A DNA stretch of 64,000 nucleotides, taken from assembly GCF_000280925.3 (NCBI RefSeq), contig NZ_CP012109.1, forward strand, positions 7,460,501-7,524,500, given 5' to 3'. A program made the translations under genes and the position numbers. This document shows positions 30,250 to 41,500 of this stretch, piece after piece. How positions within the stretch are numbered: position 1 is the stretch's first letter; the number at the start of each line of letters is the position of its first letter. The notes under the pieces were generated by a model, which was not told the origin of the DNA, searched no databases, and saw only the letters and a program-made list of their open reading frames with translations. The stretch comes from Myxococcus hansupus. GTDB taxonomy: Bacteria > Myxococcota > Myxococcia > Myxococcales > Myxococcaceae.

Positions 30250-31815
30250 ATGCCTGCCCTGTCCCTGACGCTGTGGGCGCTCGTCGCGTCCGCCAAGGTG
30301 TCCACCGTCGTGGTGTACCCGGACCGCGCGCAAGTCACGCGCGAGCAGACCGTGAACTGCCGAGGCCCCACCACCGCCCGCTTCGACGCCGTCCCCCTGG
30401 CCGCCGCGGCCGACAGCCTGCGGGCCCGCGCCATCGGCGCCACCGTGGAGGGCCTCATCAGCGAGGAGCACACGCGGGAGGAATTCCATCGCGAGCAGCG
30501 CGCGCTCCTGGAGGCCCGCCAGGACGTCCTCCAGCGGGAAGCGACCGTCCTCGACGACGCGGAGGCCCGCGCGGATGACCTGAAGGCACTCGCCACGGGC
30601 TACACGGACGTCGCCGTGGACCGCGTCACCCGGGAGCTGACCGCGGCGAAGCCCGACACGCGCGCCTGGGCCGCAGCCTTCGACGCGGCGATGGCCGTGC
30701 GGCAGCGCGCGATGACCGAGCACCAGGCGCTGAGCGCCAGACAGCGCGCGATCGAAGCGCAGCGCTCCCAGGTGGAGGCCGACCTGGAGGCCCTCCAGCT
30801 CGACGCCGAGCGCACGGAGCGCCGCGTGGAGGTGCGCCTGTCCTGCCCCGAGGGCACCCGGGCTCGCGTGGAGTTGACCTATCTGGTGGGACAGGTCTCC
30901 TGGACGCCGTCCTACGAGGCCCGCGCGTCGGAGAACGCCCAGACGGTGGAGCTGGCGACGCTGGCCACGGTGCGACAGGCCACCGGCGAGGATTGGGCGG
31001 GGGCGAAGCTGGTGCTCTCCACGGCGCAGCCGCAGCGCGACGCGACGCTTCCCACCATCCAGCCGCTGACCGTGTCCGCGGAGGAGCGGGAAAATCATCG
31101 CCGGGTGCTCGTGCGCCGCGACGAGCAGCAACAGCACGCCCAGGCCGGTGGCGCCGCCCGCTCCTCGAGCTCGAACGGACTCGAAGCCATCCCGCAGGGC
31201 CTGTCCGTGCAGCTCGTGGTCCCCACGCCCGTGAGCATCCCCGGTGATGACAGCGCCGTGCGCGTGCAGGTGGCGAAGACCCGCCTCAAGGCCGCGTTCA
31301 ACTGGCGCACCATCCCCAAGCTGCACCCCGTGGTGTTTCGCGTGGCCCGCGTGAACAACGCCGCGCCCTTCCCGCTGCTCCCCGGCGACGTGGACCTCTA
31401 CCGGGGCGCGGGCTTCATCGGGCGTCAGCCGCTGGAGCACGTGGCGCAGGGCGCCCCCTTCGAGCTGACCTTCGGCGTGGAAGAGGGCCTGCGCGTGGAG
31501 CGCCGCGTGGTGGAGGAGCTTCAGCGTCCCGAAGGCCTGTTCAAGGGCACGCAGCGCTTCCGCTATGCCTACCAGTTCACACTGAACAACCTCCGCGCGC
31601 ATCCGGAGGAGGTGGAGCTCTCCGAGCACTACCCCGTGTCCGAATTGGAGGACGTGAAGGTGGCGCTGGAGCCCATGACGACCGGCGGCTACGCGCTCCA
31701 GGCCGACGACGGCATCGCGACCTGGAAGCTGAAGCTGGCCCCAGGCGAGAAGCGCACCGTGGACTTCGCCTTCCACGTCGACACGCCCTCCAGCTACGAA
31801 ACGAAGGGGCTGTAG
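30250..31815 (+). CDS. MuiA-family (DUF4139) protein, short paralog
   Basis: 521 residues, same family as the preceding gene: DUF4140-like start (VSTVVVYPDRAQVTREQTV), coiled coil with many Glu/Arg/Gln (residues 75-195), then DUF4139 (LTYLVGQVSWTPSYEAR, TGEDWAGAKLVLSTAQPQ, PHPEEVELSEHYPVSE-type end). It lacks the carboxypeptidase-like and plug-like insertion of its neighbour, having a short Ser/Asn-rich loop (RSSSSNGLEA) instead. A Cys near residue 38 (TVNCRGP) is unusual. The start of the protein is a weak signal peptide (LTLWALVASAKV). The two genes are probably cotranscribed. Confidence 0.85.
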   Translation: MPALSLTLWALVASAKVSTVVVYPDRAQVTREQTVNCRGPTTARFDAVPLAAAADSLRARAIGATVEGLISEEHTREEFHREQRALLEARQDVLQREATVLDDAEARADDLKALATGYTDVAVDRVTRELTAAKPDTRAWAAAFDAAMAVRQRAMTEHQALSARQRAIEAQRSQVEADLEALQLDAERTERRVEVRLSCPEGTRARVELTYLVGQVSWTPSYEARASENAQTVELATLATVRQATGEDWAGAKLVLSTAQPQRDATLPTIQPLTVSAEERENHRRVLVRRDEQQQHAQAGGAARSSSSNGLEAIPQGLSVQLVVPTPVSIPGDDSAVRVQVAKTRLKAAFNWRTIPKLHPVVFRVARVNNAAPFPLLPGDVDLYRGAGFIGRQPLEHVAQGAPFELTFGVEEGLRVERRVVEELQRPEGLFKGTQRFRYAYQFTLNNLRAHPEEVELSEHYPVSELEDVKVALEPMTTGGYALQADDGIATWKLKLAPGEKRTVDFAFHVDTPSSYETKGL

Positions 31816-31817
31816 TC

Positions 31818-31852
31818 GGGGCATCCTGCCCCTCACCGGGGCAATCTGCCCC
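31818..31852. promoter_or_regulatory. Tandem palindromes, probable enhancer sites for the NtrC-type regulator
   Basis: Two 15-bp palindromes, ggggcatcctgcccc (31818-31832) and ggggcaatctgcccc (31838-31852), have starts 20 bp apart, so both face the same side of the helix. They lie 45-80 bp upstream of a sigma-54 promoter (31897-31915). They could also act as RNA stems ending the MuiA transcript, whose stop is three bases before the first. The matching arrangement before htrA favours a binding-site role. Confidence 0.65.
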
Positions 31853-31896
31853 GTCCGGATGGGGCCGCTTCACACCGTGCCCGAGTGAAGCCTCCG

Positions 31897-31915
31897 TTGG
31901 CACAGCGGATGCTTT
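31897..31915 (+). promoter_or_regulatory. Sigma-54 (-24/-12) promoter of the kinase/regulator operon
   Basis: TTGGCACAGCGGATGCTTT: GG at 31899-31900 and GC at 31911-31912, exactly ten bases apart, in the TGGCAC-N5-TGCT context expected for RpoN. Transcription should start near 31924, about 165 bases before the kinase GTG. Confidence 0.75.
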
Positions 31916-32022
31916 ATCCGAGGACAAGGAAGGAGCCCGGCCGCCATCAAGGCCGGCGAGGGCTCGTGCGGCAAACGTCGCCTTCCTTGTTGCAGGACTC
32001 GCGGTACGTTGTGAGAACCCAC

Positions 32023-32067
32023 CTCCGGTCCGTGCGCTCCCTCCCCCTCGAGGCGCACGGACCGGAG
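32023..32067 (+). promoter_or_regulatory. Long hairpin in the leader of the histidine kinase gene
   Basis: Perfect 15-bp arms, ctccggtccgtgcgc (32023-32037) and its complement (32053-32067), with a 15-base loop. The stem is followed by cagcctctttcgc and then the GTG start at 32090. It would lie in the 5' leader of a transcript from the sigma-54 promoter and could act as an attenuator, an RNA-stability element or a protein-binding site. Confidence 0.65.
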
Positions 32068-32089
32068 CAGCCTCTTTCGCGAACCGCCC

Positions 32090-33549
32090 GTGAGACTCGC
32101 CCGCAAGTTCACCCTCGCCCTCGTCCTGCTCGCCATCGCCGTCATGGCGGGCCTGCAGTACTTCCAGGTCCGCCGTGAGCTCGAGCGCTCCGCCATGGAC
32201 ATGCAGCACGACCACCGGCTGCCCGGTCACACGCTCGCCGGCTCCATTGGCAAGGCGTGGCAGCTCGCGGGGGAGCGCGAGGCGCTGACGCTCCTTCAAC
32301 AGGCCAACCGCTTCCAGGAGCAGGTCCACCTGCGTTGGGTGTGGCTGGACGGAGGCCCCGGCACCCCGGACCTCACGGGCTTCCCGCCCCGGCTGCGCAC
32401 GTCGCTGCTCCAGGGCAATGACGGCTCCATGGTGGACCCCGCCGTGGACCCGGGCCTGCTGCACTCGTACACGCCGGTGCTCATCGGCAACCGCCTGGGC
32501 GCCATCGAAATCACCGAGTCCCTGGGCGCGCAGCGGCAGTACGTCAACACCGTCGTCCTCGGCACCTTCGCCGCCACCGCCGCCATGGCGTTGGGCTTCA
32601 TCGTGGCCGCCATGGCCATGGGCCGCAGGTTGGTGGGCGAGCCCGTGGAGCAGCTCGTGTCGCTGGCGCACCGCATTGGCCAGGGTGACCTCACCGCCCG
32701 CGTGTCGCTGCCGCAGCGCCGGGGCGACGAGCTCACCACCCTGGCCGGCGCCATGAACCAGATGGGCGAGCAGTTGGAGGAGACGCGCTCGCGACTGGCC
32801 ACGGAGGTGGCCGCGCGCCTGTCCGCCGTGGACCACCTGCGGCACGCCGACCGGCTCACCACCGTGGGCAAGCTGGCCTCCGGCGTGGCGCACGAACTGG
32901 GCACCCCGCTCAACGTCGTCATGGGCCGGGCGAAGATGATTTCCTCCGGCGAAGCGGAGGGCGAGGAGGTGGGCGAGTGCGCTCAAATCATCTCGCAGCA
33001 GGCCCAGCACATGACGGCCATCATCCGGCAGCTCCTCGACTTCGCCCGGCGGCGCAAGCCCCACCGCGCGCCCGAGGACGTGCAGGACCTGGTGGAGCGC
33101 TCCCTGTCCCTGCTGCGCTCCATGGCCGCGCGCAACAGCGTCACGCTGGAGACGGACATCCCCACCGGCCTCATGGTGCAGGTGGACGCGGGCCAGGTGC
33201 AGCAGGTGCTCACCAACCTGGTGATGAATGGCGTGCAGGCCATGAAGCAGCCGGGCACCGTGCGGGTGCGCGCCGAGCATGCCCGGAGCACCCCGCCCCC
33301 GGACGTGGGCGGTCCGGAGGGGGACTACGTGCGCGTGGACGTGGAGGACCAGGGCCAGGGCATCCCCGAGGACGTGCTGCCCCACGTCTTCGAGCCCTTC
33401 TTCACCACCAAGGACGTGGGCGAGGGCACCGGACTGGGCCTGTCTGTCTCCTACGGGCTCATGCAGGAACATGGCGGCTGGATTGCCGTGCGAAGCGAGC
33501 CCGGACGCGGTAGCTGCTTCTCCATCTACCTGCCGAGGGGTGAGGACAC

Positions 33550-33568
<19 letters not shown>
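32090..33568 (+). CDS. Membrane sensor histidine kinase
   Basis: 492 residues. Membrane helix 1 (FTLALVLLAIAVMAGLQYF) and helix 2 (VVLGTFAATAAMALGFIVAAMA) flank an outer sensor domain of about 120 residues with no recognised fold. A HAMP domain (VEQLVSLAHRIGQGDLTARV), HisKA with the phospho-acceptor in VAHELGTPLN (His268) and a HATPase_c domain (NLVMNGVQAM, DQGQGIPEDV, FTTKDVGEGTGLGLSV) follow. It overlaps the response-regulator gene by 19 bases. Similar kinase/NtrC pairs (for example ZraS-ZraR) sense envelope stress, which fits the HtrA gene nearby. The stimulus is not known. Confidence 0.93.
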
Positions 33569-34917
<1,349 letters not shown>

Positions 34918-34918
34918 G

Positions 34919-35719
34919 CTACTCCACGAGGTCCAGGCGCACTTCGAAGATGCGGGGCCACAGCTTGCCCGTCATGAAGATGCGCCCCGTGCCCGGCTCC
35001 ACGGCGATGCCGTTGAGCACCGCCTCGTGGCTGGTCACCTGCCCCGCCACCGCGCGCGTCAGCTCCGACGCGTCGATGACGCCCACCACCGTCCCGGTGG
35101 CCGGGTCGATTTCGAGCACGTCCGAGCTGTGCCAGATGTTGGCGTAGATGACGCCGTTGGCGCACTCCAGCTCGTTGATGAGCTCCACGGGCTGGCCGCG
35201 CAGCGTCACCTCCACGGAGCCCACCTGGGTGAAGTCCTCCGGGGTGTGGAAGGTGAGCAGCGCGCTGCCATCACTGCGCACCAGCTTCCCCTCCCAGAAG
35301 CACAGGCCCCAGCCCTCGCCCGGGTAGCGCGTGGTCCGCTCGCGCTGGGGCGGCATGCCGCTCCAGGTGAAGAGGAGCCCCTCCGTCCACGTGAGCTGGT
35401 ACAGGCGCTCGCCGTCGCTGGCGAGTCCCTCCGCGAAGATGTTCCCCAGCCGCTCCATCCACACCGGCTGCGCCGTCTCCAGCGACAACTGCCGCAGGGT
35501 GCCCTGGTGCCCCGTGCTCTCGAAGAGGTGGCCCTTGTGAAACACCAACCCCTGGGTGAAGGCGTTCGTCGCGTGCGGGTAGGAGTTGATGATGCGCGCC
35601 ACGCGCCGCACCGGCTCTTGCGAACCGGAGCCCGCGTCCGGCACGGGCCGCGTCGGAGGATTGCATTGGAACGCCGCGGTCAGCGCGAACAGCGGCAGCA
35701 GCGTGGTGGGGGTCCGCAT
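34919..35719 (-). CDS. Glutaminyl-peptide cyclotransferase (glutamine cyclotransferase), exported
   Basis: 266 residues from ATG 35719. A signal sequence (MRTPTTLLPLFALTAAFQC) ends in a Cys with a non-canonical lipobox (AFQC), so lipidation is uncertain. The mature protein is a beta-propeller of the plant/bacterial glutamine cyclotransferase type: INSYPHATNAFTQGLVF, LFESTGHQG, VELINELECANGVIYANIW, LNGIAVEPGTGRIFMTGKLWP. These enzymes form N-terminal pyroglutamate on peptides or proteins in the periplasm. It lies between the regulator and the sigma-54 promoter region, but on the opposite strand and downstream of the response regulator, 99 bases away, so it may be cotranscribed with that gene. 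Confidence 0.9.
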   Translation of the reverse strand: MRTPTTLLPLFALTAAFQCNPPTRPVPDAGSGSQEPVRRVARIINSYPHATNAFTQGLVFHKGHLFESTGHQGTLRQLSLETAQPVWMERLGNIFAEGLASDGERLYQLTWTEGLLFTWSGMPPQRERTTRYPGEGWGLCFWEGKLVRSDGSALLTFHTPEDFTQVGSVEVTLRGQPVELINELECANGVIYANIWHSSDVLEIDPATGTVVGVIDASELTRAVAGQVTSHEAVLNGIAVEPGTGRIFMTGKLWPRIFEVRLDLVE

Positions 35720-35818
35720 GAGGCGCCTCGTGGCCCGGAGCCTGAACCCAGACGTGCCATGGCGCAAGCACCCACGGCTCCAGGGCAATGCGATTTTCGC
35801 CAGGCCGCACTCCCAGGC

Positions 35819-36289
35819 CTAGCGCGGTGGCGGCACCAACGTCTCCACCACTTCGCACAGGTCCTCCATCGCGAAGGGCTTGTTGAGCACGCGCGCCGCG
35901 CCGAGCAGCTCCGCCTCCTGGTGGAGCTGGGCATCTCCGAACGCGGTGATGAGGACGACCGGCGTCGTCCACCCCTCGCGGCGCAGGCGGGCCAGCACCT
36001 CGATGCCGGAGAAGCCGGGCATGCGCACGTCGGTGATGATGAGGTCGGGCACCTGCGTCTGCTGCGCGAGCAGTCCATCGACCAGCGCCTTGACCAGCCC
36101 CGGGCCGTCCGGCGCCTCCACCACGTCATAGCCCCGCCGGCTGAGCGCCCGGCGCAGCAAGGTGCGCATCTCCGGCTGGTCCTCACCCAGGAGGATGCGA
36201 GGCGCGCTGCGGCGTGCCACCCACTCACGCGTGGACAGCGGCCACTCCCGAGCGTCCTCGTGCGTCCCGCTGATTTCGTCTGGCCCCAT
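35819..36289 (-). CDS. Single-domain response regulator
   Basis: 156 residues from ATG 36289; an AAGGAG site nine bases upstream decides this start. The receiver domain begins after about 30 residues: PRILLGEDQPEMRTLL, acceptor Asp in LIITDVRMPGFSG, Thr/Lys switch residues in VVLITAFGD and VLNKPFAMEDL. There is no output domain, so it acts through protein contacts or phosphate transfer. A near-consensus sigma-54 promoter on the minus strand lies about 95 bases upstream (36381-36398), putting it in the same predicted regulon as the kinase operon and htrA. Confidence 0.92.
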   Translation of the reverse strand: MGPDEISGTHEDAREWPLSTREWVARRSAPRILLGEDQPEMRTLLRRALSRRGYDVVEAPDGPGLVKALVDGLLAQQTQVPDLIITDVRMPGFSGIEVLARLRREGWTTPVVLITAFGDAQLHQEAELLGAARVLNKPFAMEDLCEVVETLVPPPR

Positions 36290-36380
36290 GACTGACGGCT
36301 CCTTCTGGTGAGGTGGGCACGCCCCGCGACAGGGCCCCTTCCTCACATGGGAACGGGCCGGCGCCGGGCGGGCCTCCCCT

Positions 36381-36398
36381 GAGCATCCGCCGTGCCAT
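36381..36398 (-). promoter_or_regulatory. Sigma-54 promoter of the single-domain response regulator
   Basis: On the minus strand ATGGCACGGCGGATGCTC: GG and GC are separated by ten bases and the element matches TGGCACG-N4-TTGCT at all but one position. Its core is nearly identical to the kinase-operon promoter (TGGCAC, then GCGGATGCT). The downstream ATG is at 36289. Confidence 0.75.
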
Positions 36399-36649
36399 CG
36401 GGCCCGCCGGGACGCCCCCGGGCCCGTCCGGCGAGCGGGCGTCCCCCAAGGGCTCGCACGCCTCCCAAAGGAGCGCCGCCCTCCGCCCCGAGCATGTCCC
36501 TTCTATGTATGCAGCGCGCGGCGAACCGTGGGGCGCGTGCGCGAAGGCACGCCGCCCGGGTGCGAGCCTCTCTGGCCCACGCCCACCCGGCTTGTAGGGA
36601 CAATGCCCCCAAGGTGACCGCCGCACTTCGGGGCTGGGGCACGTGGTCC

Positions 36650-36684
36650 GGGGAGAAATGCCCCAAGTCGGGGCAGTTTGCCCC
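36650..36684. promoter_or_regulatory. Tandem palindromes upstream of htrA
   Basis: A perfect copy ggggcagtttgcccc at 36670-36684 and a weaker copy ggggagaaatgcccc at 36650-36664 have starts 20 bp apart, the same spacing as at 31818-31852. They lie 68-100 bp upstream of the -24 element at 36752, typical for NtrC-type enhancer sites. Confidence 0.65.
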
Positions 36685-36749
36685 GAAGCCCTGGGGCGTT
36701 TGGGGCGCCCGCGCACCGGGCTTCAGAGGCACACCGCGTGCGTGAAGCG

Positions 36750-36767
36750 TTGGCCCACCGGCTGCAA
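36750..36767 (+). promoter_or_regulatory. Sigma-54 promoter of htrA
   Basis: TTGGCCCACCGGCTGCAA: GG at 36752-36753, GC at 36764-36765, ten bases between. TTGGC and CTGCA flank as in RpoN promoters, although the C-A-C after GG is C-C-C. The predicted start is near 36777. Confidence 0.65.
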
Positions 36768-36950
36768 TAGCCCCCGACATCGGTTCGGGCGCGGGGCTTA
36801 CGCAAGAAACCCCATGGCGATGACCGCCGCTGACGTCGGGGGACAGTCAGCGGATGGACGTCACCTTCCACCCCTCCAAGGTGGGACCTTTCTCGCGGAG
36901 GCCCCTCGCCTGAACCGGCATTTTCCTCTCACACGCATGGAGAACGAACG

Positions 36951-38450
36951 ATGGCCTGCTCGCTCCCCTCTCGCCGGTTCCTGACTGCCCTGGTCCTTCT
37001 TCCCGCCGCCACGTTGGGTGCTTGTGGTCAAGCGATTGGCACCGCGTCCGCGGCGCCCACCCCTTCGGCCGCCGTCGCCGCCACCGCGCCGGCCCAGGCG
37101 CCGCTGCCCATCCAGAAGACGCTCTTCAACCCCGCCGTGGGCGGCGCGCAGAACGGCATCACCTCGCTGGCGCCGCTGGTGGACGCGGTGAAGGGCGCGG
37201 TCGTCAACGTCGAGGTGCGCGCGAAGCCCCGCCGGTCCGCGGGGATGCAGCGCCTGCCTCCCGGCATGGCGGAGCGCTTCGGCCTGCCGCCCGGCTTCGG
37301 CGGCGAGGGCAACGGCCCCGCGCGCCAGGGCGCGGGCTCCGGCTTCATCATCGACCCCTCCGGCATCGTCCTCACCAACAACCACGTGGTGGAGGACGCG
37401 GACCGGGTTCGCGTGAAGCTGGATGACGGCCGCTCCTTCGACGCGGAGGTGATGGGCAGGGACCCGCTGACCGACGTGGCGCTGCTGAAGCTCAAGGGCG
37501 CGCCGGGCAACCTGCCCGCCGTGCCGCTGGGTGACTCGGACGCGGTGCGCGTGGGCGACGCCGTCATGGCCATTGGCAATCCCTTCGGACTGGCCTCCAG
37601 CGTGAGCGCGGGCATCCTGTCCGCGCGCGCCCGGGACATCCAGGCGGGCCCCTATGACGAGTTCCTCCAGACGGACGCCGCCATCAACCCCGGCAACTCC
37701 GGCGGGCCGCTCTTCAACATGCAGGGCGAGGTGGTGGGCATGAACACCGCCATCGTCGGCGGCGCCACCGGCATTGGCTTCGCGGTGCCCAGCAAGCTCA
37801 TCCAGGCGCTGCTGCCGCAGCTCAAGGAGACGGGCGTGGTGCGGCGCGGTTGGCTGGGATTGGCCGTGCAGGACCTCACCCCTGATTTGTCGCGCGCCCT
37901 GGGCCTGGAGGCGATGAAGGGCGCGGTGGTGGCGGGCGTCAATCGCAACAGCCCGGGCGAGCGCGCGGGCCTGCGCGAGGAGGACGTCATCACCTCCGTG
38001 AATGGCAAACCCGTGGAGTCCGCGGGCGGGCTGACCCGCGCCGTGGCCCTGCTGAAGCCAGACAGCCGCGTGAAGGTGGAGCTGCTGCGGGGTGGCCGGA
38101 CGCAATCGCTGGACGTCACGCTGGGGACGCGTCCCTCCATGAATGGCGAGGAGGAGGTGCAGCCACGCAATGCCTCCGCGTCCGCGCCACGCCGGCTGGG
38201 CGTGCAGTTGTCCGACACGCGGGAGGGCGGCGCCCAGGTGGTGGCCGTGGAGCCCGGCAGCCCCGCCGAGCGGGGTGGCCTGGTGCCCGGCATGCTCCTG
38301 GTCCAGGTGGGCGACCAGAAAATCGCCTCCGCCTCCGACGCCGTCCAGGCCCTCACCTCCGTGAAGCCTGGCGCCGCGCTGCTGCTCCGCGTGCGCATGC
38401 CCGGCTCGGAATCCACGCTCCTGCGCGCCGTGGAAGTCCCGGACCGCTGA
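36951..38450 (+). CDS. htrA: HtrA/DegP-family periplasmic serine protease, lipoprotein
   Basis: 499 residues. A lipoprotein signal ends at LGAC (Cys25), so this protease is probably membrane-tethered, unlike soluble E. coli DegP. The trypsin-like domain has the triad His145 (LTNNHVV), Asp175 (PLTDVALLK) and Ser250 (NPGNSGGPLF). Two PDZ domains follow (about 290-385 with SPGERAGLREEDVITSVNG, and 405-495 with SPAERGGLVPGMLLVQVG). It degrades or refolds damaged envelope proteins. A sigma-54 promoter and tandem palindromes upstream tie it to the adjacent kinase/NtrC pair. A Gly-rich, Pro-rich loop precedes the catalytic domain. Confidence 0.95.
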   Translation: MACSLPSRRFLTALVLLPAATLGACGQAIGTASAAPTPSAAVAATAPAQAPLPIQKTLFNPAVGGAQNGITSLAPLVDAVKGAVVNVEVRAKPRRSAGMQRLPPGMAERFGLPPGFGGEGNGPARQGAGSGFIIDPSGIVLTNNHVVEDADRVRVKLDDGRSFDAEVMGRDPLTDVALLKLKGAPGNLPAVPLGDSDAVRVGDAVMAIGNPFGLASSVSAGILSARARDIQAGPYDEFLQTDAAINPGNSGGPLFNMQGEVVGMNTAIVGGATGIGFAVPSKLIQALLPQLKETGVVRRGWLGLAVQDLTPDLSRALGLEAMKGAVVAGVNRNSPGERAGLREEDVITSVNGKPVESAGGLTRAVALLKPDSRVKVELLRGGRTQSLDVTLGTRPSMNGEEEVQPRNASASAPRRLGVQLSDTREGGAQVVAVEPGSPAERGGLVPGMLLVQVGDQKIASASDAVQALTSVKPGAALLLRVRMPGSESTLLRAVEVPDR

Positions 38451-38544
38451 ACGTCTTGCCGGGTAAGCTTGGACACTCCGGGTTGGTACTTAGACGACTT
38501 GGGGGGTCCTGAAACCCGCGGACACCTGACGTAGAGTCCCGTCC

Positions 38545-41500
38545 GTGCCGCGATGCCAGACATGCGGACGGCGGTGGGAAGGCTCTCACACGCCGTGCCC
38601 GCCAGGACCACCCGCGCAGGGCGACAGTCCTTCGCCGTCCCCCGTGCCCGCCGTTCCCGGGTACCGGGTGGACGGCGTCTTCGCGCAAGGGGGCTTCGGC
38701 GTGATGCTGGGCGCCTCGCGCGAAGCCGACGGACAGCGCGTGGCCATCAAGGTCGCGCGCGGGAGCAACTGGTTGGGCCGCGCGCAGCTCGCCCGCGAAT
38801 CCGAGGCGCTGCGCGTGCTGGGCCCGCCCACGGTGCCCGCGCTGTACGAGGCCGGCGCGCTGTCGGGCGGCGCGCGCTTCCTGGCCATGGAGTACGTGCC
38901 GCTGCCCACGCTCGCGGACCGGCTGGCCCGAGCCGCGGGCCCGCTGCCGTCCGAGGAGCTGGCCCCGCGCGCGCTGGCGGTGGTGGACACCGTCGCCCAG
39001 GTCCATGCGCATGGACTCGCCCACTGCGACCTCAAGCCCGAACACCTCTTCCTCGACGAGGCGACGGGCGGGGTGCGCGTCTTCGACTTCGGCCTGGTGC
39101 GGGGGACCTCCACGGAGACCACCGCCCGCCCCAACGAGGCCACCACGCCCAGTGACGCGTCCGGCTTCGCCGGCACCGCGGAGTACATGGCCCCCGAGCA
39201 GTGCGCCGGCAACGCGGACGTGTCCACGCGCACGGACGTGTACGCGCTCGGCGTGCTCCTCTACGAGATGCTCACCGGCCGGCCGCCCTTCTTCGGCGCC
39301 ACGCCGGACGTGCTCCAGGCCCACCTGTCGCTGCGTCCACCGCCGCCGTCCGACTTCGCGCCCGTGCCGCCCGCGCTGGAGGAGGTCGTCCTGCGCTGTC
39401 TGGCGAAGGAGCCCGCGCGCCGCCCGGAGAACGCCACCGCGCTGGGCACCGCGCTGCGCGAGGCCTTCGAGCACGCCCACCGCGCCACCGAGCCCGCGAC
39501 GCCCCGGCCCGCCGCCCCGGGCGAGCCGCGTCCCGCGCAGATGCGCCGCTCCGTGGCCGTCCTCTTCCTCACCTCGCGCGCCAACCCCGTGTCGCTCCAG
39601 AAGGCCCTGGCCTCCTATGGCGGACACTTGGCCTTCTCCGACGCGCAGCGCGTCGCCGCCGTCTTCGACCCGGAGGCCGGAGAGAATCCCGTGCGCCGCG
39701 CCATGCGCGCCGCGGAGGGGCTGACGGAGCGGGGACTGGTGCCGGGCGGGCTCGTGGACGTGTCCGCCGTCACCGTGCAGCGCCGCCCCACGGGCGCCCC
39801 GCGCTACCTGGGCGCCATCCTGTCTCGGGAGGACCGCTACCCCACGGGGCCTGAGGCGCACGGGCTCCTCATGTCCCCCGCCGCCGCGGAGGCCGTGCCC
39901 GAAGTGCCGTGCATGGAAGTCCCCGAGCTGCGCGGCCTGCTGCGGCCCGCGCCCCCGGGCGCCGCGCCCCGGCCCGACATCACCGTGCTGCAGTTGGGCA
40001 GTGAAGTGCTGGTGGGCCGCGAGGCGGAGCTGTCCGAATTGTTGGAGAGCGCCCGCTCCGCCGTGGGTGAGGCCACGCCCACCATCGTCACCGTGCTGAG
40101 CGAGCGCGGGCACGGCAAGAGCCACCTGGCCGCGACGCTCGCCCGCCGCCTCCAGGTGATGCTGCCCCACGCGCGCGTGTACAGCAGCCGCTCGCGCGAG
40201 CCCGTCCAGGGCGACCCGGACGGCACGCTGCGCACGCTGCTGCGCTGCGCACTCAATGCCTTCGAGCGCGACGACACGGACACCGAACAGCAGACGCGCG
40301 CCGCCATCCTCCAGCGCCTGGGTCCCACGCTGGGCACCGAGCTGTGGCCGGGCGTCGCCGCCACGATGGGCTGGTACGCGCCCGGCGGGCCGGAGCTGCA
40401 GAGCTGGGCGGCGGCGCCGGGTGCGCTGCGTTCGCTGGCCATGCGCGCCGCGGGTGAACTGCTGGCCGCCAACGCCCGCGAGCGCCCCGTGTGCCTGGTG
40501 CTGGACGACGCGCACTTCGCGGAGGAGACGGCGTTGGATGCGCTGGAGTACGCGTGTCTCGCCGAGGCCAGCGTCCCGCTGTGGGTGTGCGTGCTGGCGC
40601 GACCGGGCTTCGAGAAGAGTCGGCCGACGTGGGGCACTCGCGCCGCGAAGCAGTCCACGCTGGCGCTGCCCGTGCTTCCCGCGGACCAGGCACAGTCCTT
40701 GTGCCGCTTGCTGCTCAAGCCCGTGGAGAACGTGCCCGCGCAAGCGGTGGAGCGCATCGTCGAGCGCGCCCAACACGTGCCCCTCTACCTGGTGGAGCTG
40801 GTGCGGGGCCTCAAGCGCCAGGGGCTGGTGCGCCAGCGCGCGCCGGGCGGGAGCTGGTACCTGGTCACGGACGGGCTGGAGAAGGTGCCTGAGCTGCGGC
40901 TGGTGGAGTGGCTGGCGGACCGGGAACTGGGCGCGCTGCCTCCGTCGCTGGCCGCGCACGCGCGGCTGTGCGCGCTGCTGGGCACGGACTTCACCGCGGC
41001 CACCGCCGAGGGCGTGGTGCGCGAGCTGGAGCGTGACGGCGCCGCGGGGGGATTTCCCCTGGACGCGGGCCATGCCACCAAGCGGCTGTTGGACTCCGGC
41101 CTGCTGGTGTCCCACCGGCATGAAGGGCTGAGCTTCCGTAACGAGTTGCTGCGCGAAGCCGTGGCGTCCACCCTGCCCGCCGCCGAGCGCGAGCGCATCC
41201 ACCATGCCGCCTACCGCTACTTCCTCAGCGCGGCGGGCGCGGGCGAGCGGCAGCGGCTGCCCCGTCTGGCATTGCACGCGGCCGCCGCGGGACGCCGGGA
41301 CGAAGCCGCCGCGCTCTCCATCGACCTGGCCGAATCCGCCCGGGGCCGCCACGCGTTCCTCGACGCGGAGGCCATGTACACGCGGGCCCTGGAGCTGCTG
41401 GAGCCCACGGACGAGCTGCGCTGCCTCACCTCGCTGCGCGGACGGGGGCTGATGCGCATCCGCATTGGCCGGTATGACGATTCGCTCGCGGACTTCGCCG

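Larger units (their letters stand above)
36290..36950. other. 661-base divergent control region between the response regulator and htrA
   Basis: No coding gene is supported: frames here are Pro/Arg/Ala-rich with no homology I recognise. It contains two divergent sigma-54 promoters (36381-36398 minus, 36750-36767 plus) and two tandem palindromes between them. A further half-site, tgcccc, is at 36604-36609. The htrA leader of about 170 bases lies after the plus promoter. Confidence 0.7.

Noticed and set aside
29383..31836. Long minus-strand frame opposite the MuiA genes
   Set aside because: Shadow of two recognised plus-strand genes; composition is typical of a complementary frame.
31818..31852. 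The tandem palindromes as only a terminator of the MuiA operon
   Set aside because: They could form stems, but there is no T-run, and a matching pair with the same 20-bp spacing occurs upstream of htrA where no gene ends; a binding-site reading fits both places.
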